This document shows positions 15,350 to 16,819 of a stretch of DNA of 16,819 nt, piece by piece; within the stretch, counting starts at the first letter, position 1, and each line of letters opens with the position of its first letter. The notes beneath the pieces were generated by a model. It had not been told where the DNA came from, did not search any database, and saw only the letters and a list, made by a program, of their open reading frames with translations. Source of the DNA: Desulfomonile sp. (GTDB lineage Bacteria > Desulfobacterota > Desulfomonilia > Desulfomonilales > Desulfomonilaceae); the NCBI GenBank assembly GCA_020216785.1, contig JAIWNO010000291.1, positions 1-16,819 on the forward strand, given 5' to 3'. Both the position numbers and the translations under genes were made by a program.

Positions 15350-16819
15350 TTAGTCTTCAATGAAGTCCTCGACGGATTTGCGGGCGCGTTTGTTGTACTC
15401 GGGCGCGTACTTCTTGTATGCCTCGACTATTTCTTCTCGCTGCTCCAACGCCTTGATCGCTTGAAGCCCTATTGCTCTGGCACTATCCGGGTATTGAACA
15501 ATCAGACTCTTGTGCAAGTATTCGTGATCGTCAAAGAGGTGCGAGGTAGGGCCAAGGAGACAGGGGCACCCCACCGAAAGGCTCTCGAGAGGGAGCATCG
15601 GGGCACATTCCGATAATGTCACATATAGGTTCAGATGCATTTGGGCCAAGTACTCAGGCATCTCGTCTTGAGGGACCCACGAGTTTGTCGCACTGCTGAG
15701 GGGAACGCGGAAGAAGTCGAGAAACGCCTTTACCCTGGCATTTACCATGTGGGCGTGCAATTTCGCGTGTGGAATCATCAGAACCGAAGCCATCATGGCA
15801 TACGGGTACTTGCGCCACATGAACGGATAGCTCCATACGGCAATGTGAGGCCCTCCCTCCAAAGGCGTAGAAGCTCGTTCAGGGACCCTCTCGACGTAGT
15901 TCATTACAAACGCACCGTTTATGCCGGCCCGGGCGATAACCTCCGCCATGCCTTTCTTAACAAACCCGATCTTCCAAACAACTCCATTCCGGGACAGCTC
16001 ACATGCCGCGTGAAACATATTCCAGTCCAGGTTCTCAGCACAGTGAAGAAAATTACCGTGCCAGAGAATAGCGATCTTCGTACCGGATGACATTTTGTGC
16101 AGTCGTCGGATAATTTGAAGGCAAACAGGGGCAAGGCCGCTAAAGACAATGCGTGGGCATTCCGCTTCCGCCAGCAGATTGGCGTAGCGGACCTGATCGG
16201 CCTCGTCGGCAGTGTCTTCGACCAACAATACGTCTTCGAACAAGGTCTTGGTGGAACTCGTGACTCCCATCCATCGCGGATTGCACACGGCAATGACTCT
16301 TGGCTTCCTTGCACAGATCTCTGCAAGCCACTTGACCTCTTGTGCCTCATATTGGGCTTTTGAGGAACCGGGTCTCCCGGAAGCCGATACGGTTTTGTTC
16401 GCAGAGAGGGTTCCGCCAGCCACGGGCGGCAATTGCGAAGCGCTCCTTCGCAAAAGCCAGGGGACCTTTCCTTTCCAGAAGCCTTGCTGATTTTGTACGA
16501 GCCATGAGATGGATTTCTTCCCAAGAATCAAAGCGCTGGCCAAGGGCGGCCCGATGCGCGAGTGAACGACCTTCTCGCGCATTCGCCATACAAGCGAGGC
16601 CTGAATGCCACGCAACTCCTGTTCCAGGACGGCCACTCTTCTGGATAGTTCCTGCTCCCTGCCGGACATCGGCGATTCGCGATGGTCCCGCCAACCACCC
16701 ATTTCGGCAGAACCTTTGGGGAACAGCGACCTAGATAAGGATTGCGGATCAACCCTGGAGAGAACAAATGTACCAAATAATCCACCTACATAATCTGTAA
16801 AAAAGGCATATCGCCGCAG
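15350..16819 (-). CDS. GT-B glycosyltransferase, frame open past the right window edge
   Basis: An ATG at 16702 (450 residues to the stop) is the first in-window methionine, but the same frame stays open for 39 more codons to the window edge and reads like protein (LRRYAFFTDYVGGLFGTFVL). The ribosome site at 16702 is weak, so I prefer a 5'-truncated longer gene. Counting from Met 16702, residues ~12-50 are a short coiled coil and the W-R amphipathic segment (IQASLVWRMREKV) often seen between domains of glycan-cluster enzymes. Residues ~130-440 are a divergent GT-B domain with an EX7E pair E365/E373 in SECAPMLPLESLSVGCPCLLG. An N-terminal methyltransferase or second glycosyltransferase domain beyond the window is plausible but not seen. 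First gene of the visible glycan operon. Confidence 0.78.
   Translation of the reverse strand: MRRYAFFTDYVGGLFGTFVLSRVDPQSLSRSLFPKGSAEMGGWRDHRESPMSGREQELSRRVAVLEQELRGIQASLVWRMREKVVHSRIGPPLASALILGKKSISWLVQNQQGFWKGKVPWLLRRSASQLPPVAGGTLSANKTVSASGRPGSSKAQYEAQEVKWLAEICARKPRVIAVCNPRWMGVTSSTKTLFEDVLLVEDTADEADQVRYANLLAEAECPRIVFSGLAPVCLQIIRRLHKMSSGTKIAILWHGNFLHCAENLDWNMFHAACELSRNGVVWKIGFVKKGMAEVIARAGINGAFVMNYVERVPERASTPLEGGPHIAVWSYPFMWRKYPYAMMASVLMIPHAKLHAHMVNARVKAFLDFFRVPLSSATNSWVPQDEMPEYLAQMHLNLYVTLSECAPMLPLESLSVGCPCLLGPTSHLFDDHEYLHKSLIVQYPDSARAIGLQAIKALEQREEIVEAYKKYAPEYNKRARKSVEDFIED

Overview
The window (about 57-58% G+C by eye) looks like chromosomal DNA of an anaerobic Gram-negative bacterium, most likely a Desulfobacterota (former Deltaproteobacteria) lineage. 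This rests on family resemblance only. The PAS-coiled coil-LuxR regulator with the 'HRxNIRKKLGL' helix, the siroheme-decarboxylase-like Lrp/AsnC protein and the GGTGGGACAGG-type dispersed hairpin are all common there. No rRNA, tRNA, CRISPR array, transposase or phage gene is visible.

Layout. (1) Positions 1-1411, plus strand: the 3' part of an mreB-type actin gene, then, 13 bp later, a siroheme decarboxylase subunit-like (AhbA/AhbB) gene. (2) 1607-5943, plus strand: a two-gene signalling unit. It encodes a PAS-LuxR transcription factor and a 1117-residue protein made of a zinc ribbon, a degenerate class III cyclase-like domain, a STAND/AAA_16-type ATPase and a TPR-like tail. (3) 6273-9387, plus strand: three genes for exported or unknown proteins. 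The first is a secreted protein of about seven aromatic-rich 64-72-residue repeats, the second a small 89-residue protein and the third a membrane-anchored 142-residue protein. The gaps between them hold hairpin-rich DNA. (4) 9455-9511: a dispersed hairpin repeat. (5) 9658-10863, minus strand: a stand-alone CaiB/BaiF (class III) CoA-transferase, insulated upstream by a 15-bp-stem terminator. (6) 11090-11200, minus strand: a 36-codon lipoprotein gene with a very good ribosome binding site. (7) 11561-16819, minus strand: a surface-glycan operon. In transcription order it has a GT-B glycosyltransferase whose reading frame runs off the right edge, a two-domain glycosyltransferase, and a sulfotransferase fused to a Wzt C-terminal-like beta-sandwich.

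How the parts may work together. The minus-strand operon most likely builds and sulfates an extracellular polysaccharide or O-antigen-like chain; the Wzt_C-like domain on the sulfotransferase suggests that it recognises the glycan end it modifies. The plus-strand PAS-LuxR/ATPase pair is a plausible cytoplasmic sensing module. Its targets are unknown; the secreted repeat protein directly downstream has its own upstream region, with a palindrome, helically phased direct repeats and a possible promoter, and is the natural candidate. The least explained items are the aromatic repeat protein, the sulfotransferase-Wzt_C fusion, the structured DNA at 8631-8888 and the hidden lipoprotein.
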